Positions 1-7,515 of a stretch of 64,000 nucleotides of DNA are shown piece by piece. How positions within the stretch are numbered: the first letter of the stretch is position 1; each line of letters begins with the position of its first letter. A program made the translations under genes and the position numbers. Below the pieces are notes generated by a model. The model worked only from the letters and a program-made list of their open reading frames with translations. It was not told where the DNA came from and ran no database searches. Source of the stretch: Clostridiales bacterium (GTDB lineage: Bacteria; Bacillota; Clostridia; Christensenellales; CAG-138); assembly GCA_004557245.1 (NCBI GenBank), contig SFEL01000004.1:21996-85995 (forward strand), read 5' to 3'.

Positions 1-111
1 CGGCTTTTCGCCGTCCGGACGCTTTATATACGGGTGAAACACCACAGTGCCGCAAAGCGGGCACTTTTCCTCGCTGTCGCTCAGTTCAACTCCACATTTT
101 ATACAATACAA
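1..111 (-). CDS. Zinc-ribbon protein, DUF6320-like (partial, N-terminus only)
   Basis: The gene runs off the left edge, so only the first 37 residues are visible. It opens on TTG at 109-111, because an in-frame TGA lies two codons upstream, and a purine-rich AAGGAAAGGAAGG site precedes it. The N-terminus has two Cys-x2-Cys knuckles (Cys3, Cys6, Cys17, Cys20), which form a zinc ribbon. It follows the hydrolase/acyltransferase gene after about 25 bases on the same strand, so the two are probably cotranscribed. From memory, DUF6320 membrane proteins with this kind of start accompany such acyltransferase genes in Clostridia. The family name is inferred from that and the rest of the protein is not visible. 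Confidence 0.6.
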   Translation of the reverse strand, partial: MYCIKCGVELSDSEEKCPLCGTVVFHPYIKRPDGEKP

Positions 112-135
112 AGCTCACGCCTTCCTTTCCTTGAA

Positions 136-2301
136 CTATGGCTGGTTGCTTTCGGCCTTTACGTGAAGGCCCTGATCCTGAAGCACCCGGAAAAAGTGCA
201 GTTCCAGCTCAGGCTCCGTTATGTTGCGTATCATGTTAATATACATGGTACCATTATATGACAGCACGCCGCAGTTGTGGGGCGCCCGGGCCTGCACGCC
301 TATTATGAAGTCCATGCGGCTTATGTAGGGGCGCATAGCCTGTGGTACGGTAACATTGCCGAGGTTTGAGAGGCAGAGGCAGGACTTGCGCTCACCTACC
401 GCGTCAAATACGGCCTTCATGGCGGCGTTTTTTATGAACAGCGGCATCACCTTTAAGATAAAAGCCTTTTCACTGCTGACGTTGGCGGCTATACGAGTAC
501 CCATGAGCTTTGCGGTGCAGTCCAGCCCCATGCGGTGATGGACTACTGAGCATATCTCCTTAAAACTGTAATCGCCAAGCTGAGGGTCTATTTCGGGGGT
601 GACGTACAGGGCGAAGTTGCGCAGGGTTCTGCTCGGGAAAAGCTTTCGGAGGTTTACGGGTATAAGCACCTTTACGGGGCGCCTGTGCCTACGGAAATGT
701 ACCTTTTCCGCCTGCAGGTCGAGTATAGCTTTCATCATAGCAGCGCAAAGGAACTCTGTAGCGGTGACCCCGTACTCCTTTGCCTTGCCGCGCACGGACT
801 CCGCATCCAGCATGAGCGTCACAAGATTCAAAAATCCGTCGGGCTCCGGGGTGCCTGAAAGGTGATATGCTGTTTTTTCCCGTCGGCTTGCCCGCGCATC
901 CCCGGCAAACCTGAGAAAGCTGTCCTCCAGCTCCTCCTCGGAGGGCTCCTCCAGCCTGCCCAGAACACCGTCCTCCTTAGGTACATTGAGGCCGTGCTTC
1001 TGGTATAGGTATTCGGCCAGCAGTGTCTTGAGGAATACCAGCGCGCCGTTGCCGTCGGTTATGGCGTGGAAAAACTCCACGGCTATGCGGTTCTTGTATA
1101 CTATAACCCTGAAAGCGCACTCGCGAACTTCTTTAAAGGGCACGTGGGCCAGCGGACAGGCTTTTTCGTCGCGTATGGCGGGAGCCTTGGAAAGCTCCTC
1201 GAGGTAGTACCAAAATGTGCCCCTGCGCAGCCGCACCGCCATGGAGGGGAATCGGCGCACAGTCACATCGAGGGCGGATTGCAGCACCGGCCTGTCTACG
1301 GGCTCGCTCAGGGTGGCCGAGAGCCGGAAAAAGTTGTTCCAGTTCCTGCGCCGGGCGGCGGGGTATATCTTTGCAGCGTTGTCCAGACGCATCCAGCGTA
1401 GCTTGCGCTCAGGACAGAGGCGTTTGTTCAAAAACTCGTTTATCGTGGCAAAATCGGCCTGATTTTCCTTTAACTGGTACAGCACGTAGGCGTGCCAGCG
1501 TTCCGGGGCGATGTGCAGACTGCTCCTGCAGCCGCATTGCAGCAGCCTTGAATGAAGCCGCCGGGAGTCGTCCAGCAATATCTCGTCGCCGCCCGCGAAT
1601 ATGAGAGAGGGCGGCATGCCTGTAAGGTCGCCGAATAGGGGGGACAGCAGCGGGTCCAGCCTGTCGCGGTCGGTTGCGTAGCACTGGGCGTAAAACTCAA
1701 GCACTTCGGCGGTGAGTGAGGGGTCGTTGTCCCGGTTCGTCTCGTAGCTTTCGCCGGAGCCGGTGAGGTCTGCCCAGGGAGATATGGCGATAACCCCGCA
1801 GGGCATAGTCATTTTAAGCTCCTTGAGCTTTAAGCAGAGGGCGTAGCAAAGGCCGCCGCCTGCGCTCTCGCCGCAGAGCATTATGTGATCCCCACCGTAG
1901 CCCTTGCTAATGAGGTATCTGTACGCCTCCAGCGCGTCGTCGAGTGCGGCGGGGAAGGGGTGTTCAGGAGCGAGCCTGTAGGCGGCACAGAACACGCGCA
2001 CGCCCTCTTCATCTGCAAGCGTTGCGGCGAAGCCCTTGGCGTAGTCGAGATCGCCGCAGGTATAGCCGCCCCCGTGCAGGTAAAGTATGACTCCCTGACG
2101 GCGCTCGTCCCGCGGTATGACCCATGCGCCCTCGAAGCGGTCGAAGGGATGATCACGCACCTTAACGTCCTTTTTATGCATGGCTTCCATAAGCTCGCCA
2201 AGCTTGTCCTGTCCACGGCGTATGGTTTCCAGTGAGCAGCTGGCAACCAGCGGCTTAAAGAAATTCAATTGAGAATGCACAAGTTTTGCCGGCAGTCCCA
2301 T
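136..2301 (-). CDS. Alpha/beta hydrolase fused to a condensation-type acyltransferase
   Basis: This 721-residue protein has two enzymes in one chain. Residues 1-300 are a hormone-sensitive-lipase-type esterase: oxyanion motif HGGG at 76-79, nucleophile Ser146 in GESAGG, probable Asp239 and His270. Residues 315-721 resemble the condensation/alcohol acetyltransferase superfamily, with the catalytic HxxxDG motif as HAITDG at 412-417. A plausible role is moving an acyl group between a carrier or lipid and an acceptor, but the substrate is unknown. No signal peptide or clear membrane segment is seen. The start ATG follows a GGAAAGGAA site. The next gene downstream is a zinc-ribbon protein, probably in the same operon. 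The domain calls are firm; the pathway is not. Confidence 0.82.
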   Translation of the reverse strand: MGLPAKLVHSQLNFFKPLVASCSLETIRRGQDKLGELMEAMHKKDVKVRDHPFDRFEGAWVIPRDERRQGVILYLHGGGYTCGDLDYAKGFAATLADEEGVRVFCAAYRLAPEHPFPAALDDALEAYRYLISKGYGGDHIMLCGESAGGGLCYALCLKLKELKMTMPCGVIAISPWADLTGSGESYETNRDNDPSLTAEVLEFYAQCYATDRDRLDPLLSPLFGDLTGMPPSLIFAGGDEILLDDSRRLHSRLLQCGCRSSLHIAPERWHAYVLYQLKENQADFATINEFLNKRLCPERKLRWMRLDNAAKIYPAARRRNWNNFFRLSATLSEPVDRPVLQSALDVTVRRFPSMAVRLRRGTFWYYLEELSKAPAIRDEKACPLAHVPFKEVRECAFRVIVYKNRIAVEFFHAITDGNGALVFLKTLLAEYLYQKHGLNVPKEDGVLGRLEEPSEEELEDSFLRFAGDARASRREKTAYHLSGTPEPDGFLNLVTLMLDAESVRGKAKEYGVTATEFLCAAMMKAILDLQAEKVHFRRHRRPVKVLIPVNLRKLFPSRTLRNFALYVTPEIDPQLGDYSFKEICSVVHHRMGLDCTAKLMGTRIAANVSSEKAFILKVMPLFIKNAAMKAVFDAVGERKSCLCLSNLGNVTVPQAMRPYISRMDFIIGVQARAPHNCGVLSYNGTMYINMIRNITEPELELHFFRVLQDQGLHVKAESNQP

Positions 2302-2338
2302 AGTAAGTTCCTTTCCAAGGGTGTTATCTTAACGGTTT

Positions 2339-2347
2339 ATTATAGCA
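2339..2347 (-). promoter_or_regulatory. Candidate extended -10 promoter for the hydrolase/acyltransferase gene
   Basis: On the minus strand the sequence reads TGC-TATAAT, an extended -10 element, about 40 bases upstream of the start codon. No good -35 is seen at the usual distance. Confidence 0.35.
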
Positions 2348-2442
2348 TATAGCACCAATTTTATATAGACTTTACCCTAATGTGAAAAAACAGACAGCAT
2401 ATAAAGAAGCGAAAACGCAATAGGGGCGGTCTTTGGCAAAGC

Positions 2443-2472
2443 TTGACAGACGTTTCTATAAAAAGTTATACT
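2443..2472 (+). promoter_or_regulatory. Sigma-A promoter for the iminopeptidase gene
   Basis: TTGACA at 2443-2448 and TATACT at 2467-2472 are separated by 18 bases. They lie about 60 bases upstream of the chosen start of the downstream gene. Confidence 0.7.
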
Positions 2473-2533
2473 TTTTTATATAATCATAAATGATTGATTC
2501 CCTATTTTAAAAAAGAATATGAGGATAAAGGCC

Positions 2534-3415
2534 ATGAAGATAAGCGAAGGTTATATGCCTTTTATGGGACACCATACCTATTACAGGACGGTTGGCGAGC
2601 GTACTGACAAGGCGCCGCTGATACTCCTGCATGGAGGCCCCGGTTCTACTCACAATTATTTCGAGGTGCTGGACAGGGTGGCGGAGGATGACGGTCGCAT
2701 GCTCGTCATGTACGACCAGATAGGCTGCGGCAACTCATACGTCAACGGCAGGCCGGAGCTATGGACGGCCGAGACATGGGTAAATGAGCTTATCACACTG
2801 AGAGAGCACCTGGGGCTGGATACCTGCCACCTGCTGGGCCAGTCCTGGGGAGGCATGCTGTTATTGACCTATATCTGCAACTATGAGCACTCAGGCGTAA
2901 AGAGCGGCATACTTTCCAGCACGCTGCCCGCAAGCTGGCTGTGGGGAATTGAACAGGCACGCATGATAAAGGAGCTGCCGGAGGAATACCAGAAAGCCAT
3001 AAAAACAGCTACCGAGACCGGTGACTATTCCAGCGATATATACCAGAGGGCGGAGGAAGAGTATATGCTGCGCCACGCTGCGGGCAAGCCCGATCCCAAT
3101 GGCCCCGAGTGCCTGCTTAGGGAGAAAAGGACCGGCAGGGAGAGCTATGTCGTAGGCTGGGGCCCTAATGAGTACACACCAATGGGTACGCTGAAGGATT
3201 ACGACGTAATAGACAAACTCAAGGACATAAAGGAGCCCTGCCTCGTGATCAATGGCGGCAATGACCTTTGCACACCGTATATTGCCAAGGTGATGTACGA
3301 CAATATACCAAACTCCAGATGGGAGCTGTTCAGGGAGTGCCGCCACATGTGCTTCGTAGAGGACAACGACCATTATGTTGAGGTGCTTAAAGAGTGGCTC
3401 AACGAGAAGGATTGA
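2534..3415 (+). CDS. pip: Proline iminopeptidase (alpha/beta hydrolase, peptidase family S33)
   Basis: This 293-residue cytoplasmic enzyme should release N-terminal proline from peptides. The HGGPG motif at 33-37 is the family's oxyanion and substrate-amine region, and GQSWGG holds the nucleophile Ser104. Near the C-terminus a GGND segment and a conserved His give the rest of the triad. I chose the ATG at 2534 rather than the in-frame ATG at 2519. The resulting N-terminus, MKISEGYMPF, matches the family, and a GAGG lies about 10 bases upstream. It is a single gene with its own promoter. Related S33 hydrolases act on other amides, so proline specificity is inferred. Confidence 0.88.
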   Translation: MKISEGYMPFMGHHTYYRTVGERTDKAPLILLHGGPGSTHNYFEVLDRVAEDDGRMLVMYDQIGCGNSYVNGRPELWTAETWVNELITLREHLGLDTCHLLGQSWGGMLLLTYICNYEHSGVKSGILSSTLPASWLWGIEQARMIKELPEEYQKAIKTATETGDYSSDIYQRAEEEYMLRHAAGKPDPNGPECLLREKRTGRESYVVGWGPNEYTPMGTLKDYDVIDKLKDIKEPCLVINGGNDLCTPYIAKVMYDNIPNSRWELFRECRHMCFVEDNDHYVEVLKEWLNEKD

Positions 3416-3708
3416 TGCAATTTGGCTTATAAAAAATGACCCCGCCTTATGGTCGGGTGTTCGTAAGACAGTAAGATATCGAAGCCAAGAAAGCCTCCAT
3501 TCGTGCGGAGGACATTGCAAAGGGTGTGTTCGTCCCGGTAAACAGTCTGCCGCCGAGGGAGCCGATGAGAGCTGTTATCTGAATGAGAGAAAATGTCCGA
3601 GCAGAGAAAAAATAGGTTCGGGCATTTTCGTGTTCGCGATAGAAAAATTCACTTATTTTCATCCTTGCTTTGGGCATAGTTGGATTACAATTTGCAACTG
3701 GAGGAGCT
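3416..3708 (+). other. Gene-free stretch with a possible gene fragment
   Basis: No complete gene is visible here. From 3475 to 3582 one frame is open for 35 codons after a stop and encodes a stretch containing GVFVPVNSLPPREP. It looks like the 3' end of a lost protein gene because it lacks a start codon and ribosome site. The right half (about 3600-3708) is AT-rich and carries the ribosome site of the next gene. It may be debris from an old insertion. Confidence 0.3.
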
Positions 3709-4227
3709 ATGAAATCAAAATATATTTTGAAACAGGTAGATCTCTGTTCCAAAGGCAATGAAAAGGACGCTCTTGAATTGGCTATCAGAGAAGGAGATAT
3801 CATTCTTGATAAATTCTACCAATTTGAAGTGCTACCTGCCGCAATGGATTTTACAAAACCAATCACCCGAAAGAAGGTTTCCAATACTCCGTTCAAACAA
3901 TCGGAAAGACTTTTACGAATAAAAGAACTGGGCGAAGATTCCGTAGTGGTTGCCATACTGCATCAGGAAACATACTCCGAAGGTGGGGACACACTGGTGA
4001 CAACAGAGACGGAAGAGACCGTAACGGTAAAATACGGCGAGGAATTCTCCGTTTACGCAAAACAGCATGTTTACGATGCGGATTTCTCAATTATCTATAC
4101 ATTTATCATAGTAGATGAATCAAAACCACAGGAGCAGAAAGTGCAGAACTTCTGCACCGAATGCGGTGAGAAATTGATAAAGGGCGATAAGTTCTGCCGT
4201 GAATGCGGTACGCCTGTGCTTAAGTAA
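3709..4227 (+). CDS. Unknown protein with a C-terminal zinc ribbon
   Basis: This 172-residue soluble protein starts at the ATG directly after a GGAGGAGCT site; an in-frame ATG at 3670 has no such site. The body is not recognised: it is mixed alpha/beta with no catalytic motif that I can see. The last 25 residues form a classic zinc ribbon, CTECG then CRECG, of the kind found at the end of many regulatory or membrane-associated proteins. Its base composition is clearly more AT-rich than its neighbours, and gene-poor sequence lies on both sides. That fits acquisition by transfer. Confidence 0.65.
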   Translation: MKSKYILKQVDLCSKGNEKDALELAIREGDIILDKFYQFEVLPAAMDFTKPITRKKVSNTPFKQSERLLRIKELGEDSVVVAILHQETYSEGGDTLVTTETEETVTVKYGEEFSVYAKQHVYDADFSIIYTFIIVDESKPQEQKVQNFCTECGEKLIKGDKFCRECGTPVLK

Positions 4228-4618
4228 AATGTACAGATAAATTCCAGTTTGCAGGAGTGTTGAGTCATCTTCAAAAACCCTTTAGGAACGAAAGGGCGCA
4301 CTTCTATACTCTCCTGCCGGGAGTATCAGTGCGTACAGTCAAGTCAGCAAGCTGTCGGGGCGGAGCTTCATTCTCTGTCAGCAGAAGAAAACCGGCTGAC
4401 TTCGAATGTTGCGTCACCTCGTTCCGTCAAGACGGCTGCACCCCCTTGCGCCGCTAAAGCGGCTATAAGGCGAGGGCGAGGACATTAACGATGTGGCTTA
4501 ATCCGACAAAAGGCAAACCAAAAAGCGATATTTTTATGTTGTTCATGGGGGCTTTTTAATTTATAATGTGAAAAATATGGCGCGCGATAAAACCGCGGCA
4601 CTTATAGGGAGAATTGCC
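4228..4618 (+). other. Gene-free region, possible mobile-element remnant
   Basis: About 390 bases without a supported gene. It contains small inverted repeats, for example ATACTC/GAGTAT around 4301-4328, and an open tail ending in GEDINDVA at 4469-4501 with no start. I recognise no complete function. A ribosome site for galE lies at the right end (GGGAGA before 4619). Confidence 0.3.
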
Positions 4619-5611
4619 ATGAAAACCATATTGGTTCTGGGCGGCGCCGGCTACATCGGCAGCCATACCGTGTACGAACTCATAGACGGCGGATACGACG
4701 TAGCTGTGGTGGATAACCTTGAAACGGGATTTATAGAGGCGGTACACCCAAAGGCGAGGTTCCATAAGGGCGATATACGGGACAAGGCCTTCATAGATTC
4801 CGTATTTGACGCCGAAAAGATAGACGCAGTGATACATTTCGCCGCTAATTCCCAGGTGGGCGAGAGTATGATAAAGCCCCTGAAATACTATGAAAACAAC
4901 ATGGGCGGTACACGAACCATGCTGCAATCCATGGTAGAGCACGGGGTGAAGTACATAGTATTCTCATCTACAGCCGCTATATACGGCGAGCCTGAGCGCG
5001 TGCCAATAATGGAGAGCGACCCGACCCACCCTACCAACTGCTACGGCGAAACCAAGCTTTCCATGGAGCGAATGTTCCACTGGGCCTCTGTGGCCCACGA
5101 TATACATTTTGTGGCTCTGCGCTATTTCAACGCCTGCGGGGCGCACCCCAACGGCAATATAGGCGAAGCTCACGACCCCGAAACGCACCTTATACCAATA
5201 GTCCTGCAGGTGCCTAACGGACAGCGGAAGACCGTGAACATATTCGGCGACGATTACGGTACTCGCGACGGTACATGCGTGAGGGATTACATACACGTAT
5301 GCGACCTCGCATCGGCCCATGTGCTGGCGGCTGAGTACCTTATGCACGGCGGCAAAAACGACGTGTTTAACCTTGGAAACGGCGTAGGCTTTACCGTAAG
5401 GGAGATAGTGGACGCGGCGGAAAAGGTGGTAGGTAAGCCCATAGCGTGCGAGATTGCATCCCGCAGGGCGGGCGACCCCGCGCAGCTTGTAGCTTCCAGC
5501 GAAAAGGCTAAGACGGTGCTTGGCTGGAAGCCGAAATACGACGATATAGATACAATAATCTCCACGGCGTGGCGCTGGCACAGCGCCCACCCCTGCGGCT
5601 ACAAGGCTTGA
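4619..5611 (+). CDS. galE: UDP-glucose 4-epimerase
   Basis: This 330-residue NAD-dependent short-chain dehydrogenase interconverts UDP-galactose and UDP-glucose in the Leloir pathway. The N-terminal dinucleotide motif GGAGYIG is at 8-14. The catalytic pair is Tyr142 and Lys146 in YGETK, with the SST segment at 116-118. Length is normal for GalE. I chose the ATG at 4619 over an upstream in-frame ATG at 4568 because GGGAGA precedes it and the protein then begins directly with the first beta strand. galK follows within 11 bases, so the two form a galactose-use operon. No galT is seen in the window. Confidence 0.95.
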   Translation: MKTILVLGGAGYIGSHTVYELIDGGYDVAVVDNLETGFIEAVHPKARFHKGDIRDKAFIDSVFDAEKIDAVIHFAANSQVGESMIKPLKYYENNMGGTRTMLQSMVEHGVKYIVFSSTAAIYGEPERVPIMESDPTHPTNCYGETKLSMERMFHWASVAHDIHFVALRYFNACGAHPNGNIGEAHDPETHLIPIVLQVPNGQRKTVNIFGDDYGTRDGTCVRDYIHVCDLASAHVLAAEYLMHGGKNDVFNLGNGVGFTVREIVDAAEKVVGKPIACEIASRRAGDPAQLVASSEKAKTVLGWKPKYDDIDTIISTAWRWHSAHPCGYKA

Positions 5612-5622
5612 TGAGGCGGCAT

Positions 5623-6735
5623 ATGGATGAAGAGTATCGCTTTTCCGCTCCCGGACGTGTAGAGATAGGCGGCAACCATACCGATCATCAGCACGGCCGT
5701 GTGCTTGCAGCCGCCATAAACCTCGAGTCAAAGGCCATAGTGCGCAGGAACTGCGAGGGTAAAATACGCGTGATTTCAGAGGGATATGAGCCTGTAGAGA
5801 TAGACGTATGGGATCTTGGGGTGCACGAGGAGGAGAAGAACACCACTGCGGCGCTGATACGGGGCGTAGCAGCGGCATTTGCAGAGCGCGGCTGTAAGCT
5901 TGACGGCTTGGATGCGAAGGTAAGCTCCACGGTGCTGCCCGGCTCCGGCCTTTCCAGTTCAGCGGCGTTTGAGGTGCTCATTGGCCGCATATTAAACGGT
6001 CTGTTCTTTGAGGATAAACTTACGCCGGTTCAAATAGCACAGATAGGCCAATATGCCGAGAACGTGTATTTCGGAAAGCCCTGCGGCCTTATGGATCAGA
6101 CTGCCTCAAGCGTTGGCGGCCTGGTCTATATGGACTTCAGGGACCCGGCGCATCCGGTGGTGGAAAACGTGGAGTATGACTTTGACGGCTGCGGTTATAC
6201 ACTTTGCATAATAGACAGCGGTGCCGACCACGCGGGCCTGACGGAGGATTATGCCGCCATACCCGGCGAACTGCATAAGGTATGCCGGGTCTTCGGCAGG
6301 GAATACCTGAGAGAGGTGGACGAAAGCGAGTTTTATGCAAGACTTCCCGAAGTACGCAAGGCGGCGGGGGACAGGGGGGCGCTCCGTGCCATGCACATAT
6401 TTGACGACAGCAGGCGCGTAGCGGAGCAGTTGGCGGCGCTTCGAAATAACGATTTTGACCGCTTTCTTAAGCTTGTGAACGACTCTGGCGAGTCCTCATG
6501 GAAGTATCTGCAAAACGTAATCCCCTCAGGCAGCAGGGAGCATCAGAGCATGGCTTTCACTATAGCCCTTTGTAAGAAACTGCTTAATGGCCGCGGCGCG
6601 GTACGCGTACACGGCGGCGGCTTTGCCGGAACGGCGCTTGCCTTCGTTCCGGACGGCGAGTTCAATAAGTTCCGGGATGGCATAGAGAGGGTGCTTGGCG
6701 CGGGCTGCTGTCATAAGCTCAGCATAGCGAAATAA
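5623..6735 (+). CDS. galK: Galactokinase (GHMP kinase family)
   Basis: This 370-residue enzyme phosphorylates galactose at C1 using ATP. The galactokinase signature appears as GRVEIGGNHTDH at 11-22, the ATP-binding GHMP motif as GSGLSSSAA near 107-115, and motif 3 as HGGGFAGTA near the C-terminus. The ATG at 5623 has GAGG six bases upstream. An alternative ATG at 5611 overlaps the galE stop by one base and adds four residues. The signature reads EIGGNHTDH where enterobacterial GalK has LIGEHTDY; I believe this variant is common in clostridial enzymes. Confidence 0.94.
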   Translation: MDEEYRFSAPGRVEIGGNHTDHQHGRVLAAAINLESKAIVRRNCEGKIRVISEGYEPVEIDVWDLGVHEEEKNTTAALIRGVAAAFAERGCKLDGLDAKVSSTVLPGSGLSSSAAFEVLIGRILNGLFFEDKLTPVQIAQIGQYAENVYFGKPCGLMDQTASSVGGLVYMDFRDPAHPVVENVEYDFDGCGYTLCIIDSGADHAGLTEDYAAIPGELHKVCRVFGREYLREVDESEFYARLPEVRKAAGDRGALRAMHIFDDSRRVAEQLAALRNNDFDRFLKLVNDSGESSWKYLQNVIPSGSREHQSMAFTIALCKKLLNGRGAVRVHGGGFAGTALAFVPDGEFNKFRDGIERVLGAGCCHKLSIAK

Positions 6736-6930
6736 AGGGGTATTACGTAGATACAGCAGGGAAAAACACAAAAGCCTTAAGGAAATAGGAGCCTCGGGCG
6801 GGAGAATATGTGAGCGCGGTAGGGCACTGTCTTATCTGCGTGGCATTTGACGGAGGCCATCATATCCTGTATAATATCATTGGCAGGCGAGCGTAGAGAG
6901 TATCATTTTGTTGTGCCTCTAATCCGATTC

Positions 6931-6959
6931 TTGACCTTGTTTTGCAAATATCCTATAAT
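6931..6959 (+). promoter_or_regulatory. Sigma-A promoter of tRNA-Leu
   Basis: TTGACC at 6931-6936 and TATAAT at 6954-6959, with 17 bases between. The -10 ends eight bases before the tRNA. The rest of 6736-6930 holds no gene that I can support. Confidence 0.8.
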
Positions 6960-6967
6960 GATCTCAT

Positions 6968-7050
6968 GCGAATGTGGTGGAACGGCATACACAGCAGACT
7001 TAAAATCTGCCGGCGAAAGCTTGCGGGTTCAAATCCCGCCATTCGCACCA
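6968..7050 (+). tRNA. tRNA-Leu (anticodon TAA)
   Basis: Acceptor arms GCGAATG and CATTCGC pair fully and CCA is encoded. The anticodon loop is CTTAAAA with TAA in the centre, closed by GCAGA/TCTGC. A variable arm is present, as expected for leucine. The T arm reads GCGGG-TTCAAAT-CCCGC. Confidence 0.95.
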
Positions 7051-7205
7051 ACGAAAAACGCCTGAATCACTGATGATTCGGGCGTTTGCTTTTTCCGTTG
7101 CAACTCGTTTTGCAACTTTTCTGCGAGGCGACCATTTTGTGCAGGGGTAAATGAATACCCGTATACATTGAACGATATATGGCAAAACGTGATAGCGTCC
7201 ACACC
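7029..7205 (-). pseudogene. Possible 3' remnant of a tyrosine integrase at tRNA-Leu
   Basis: On the minus strand a 58-codon stretch is open from a stop at 7206 to a TGA inside the tRNA T arm. It contains a tyrosine in an NVYGYSF context and then a lysine- and glutamine-rich helix. Those features resemble the catalytic Tyr and C-terminal tail of tRNA-targeting phage or ICE integrases. It has no start, and nothing upstream extends it. The similarity is weak and could be chance. Confidence 0.28.
7057..7095 (+). terminator. Intrinsic terminator of tRNA-Leu
   Basis: A 12-bp stem, AACGCCTGAATC with GATTCGGGCGTT (one G-T pair), closes a 6-base loop and is followed by a run of T residues. Confidence 0.8.
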
Positions 7206-7291
7206 TCAAGATACGATCTCGAATTTTGCCGGACATAAAGGCTTTTTCTATAATATAATAATAGATTAAAGAATTATTTTGACATGGGGCA

Positions 7292-7320
7292 TTGACTTTT
7301 TATTGGCAAAATGCTATTAT
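7292..7320 (+). promoter_or_regulatory. Sigma-A promoter of tRNA-Pro (first copy)
   Basis: TTGACT at 7292-7297 and TATTAT at 7315-7320 with a 17-base spacer, about 22 bases before the tRNA. Confidence 0.75.
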
Positions 7321-7342
7321 GATAACAACAAAACAATCGTAT

Positions 7343-7419
7343 CTGGGTGTGGCGCAGTTTGGTAGCGTGCTTGAATGGGGTTCAAGAGGCCGGAAGTTCA
7401 AATCTTCTCACCCAGACCA
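7343..7419 (+). tRNA. tRNA-Pro (anticodon GGG), copy 1
   Basis: Acceptor CTGGGTG pairs with CACCCAG and CCA is encoded. The anticodon loop is ATGGGGT, giving GGG, closed by CTTGA/TCAAG. The first pair is C-G, as in other bacterial proline tRNAs. The 77 bases are identical to the copy at 62127-62203. Confidence 0.95.
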
Positions 7420-7420
7420 G

Positions 7421-7452
7421 AAACAGTCCATAGGCGATATGGGCTGTTTTTT
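7421..7452 (+). terminator. Intrinsic terminator of tRNA-Pro copy 1
   Basis: AACAGTCCATA and TATGGGCTGTT form the stem around a 5-base loop, followed by a T tract. Confidence 0.8.
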
Positions 7453-7475
7453 ATATGTACATTTTTTAGATAAAT

Positions 7476-7503
7476 AAAAAAGCGGGAGCTGGCTCCCGCT
7501 TTG
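7476..7503 (-). terminator. Intrinsic terminator of the NhaC-family gene
   Basis: Perfect stem AGCGGGAGC/GCTCCCGCT with a 2-base apparent loop. On the minus strand it is followed by TTTTTTATTT, just after the antiporter stop codon. Confidence 0.8.
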
Positions 7504-7515
7504 GCATGATTTCGG

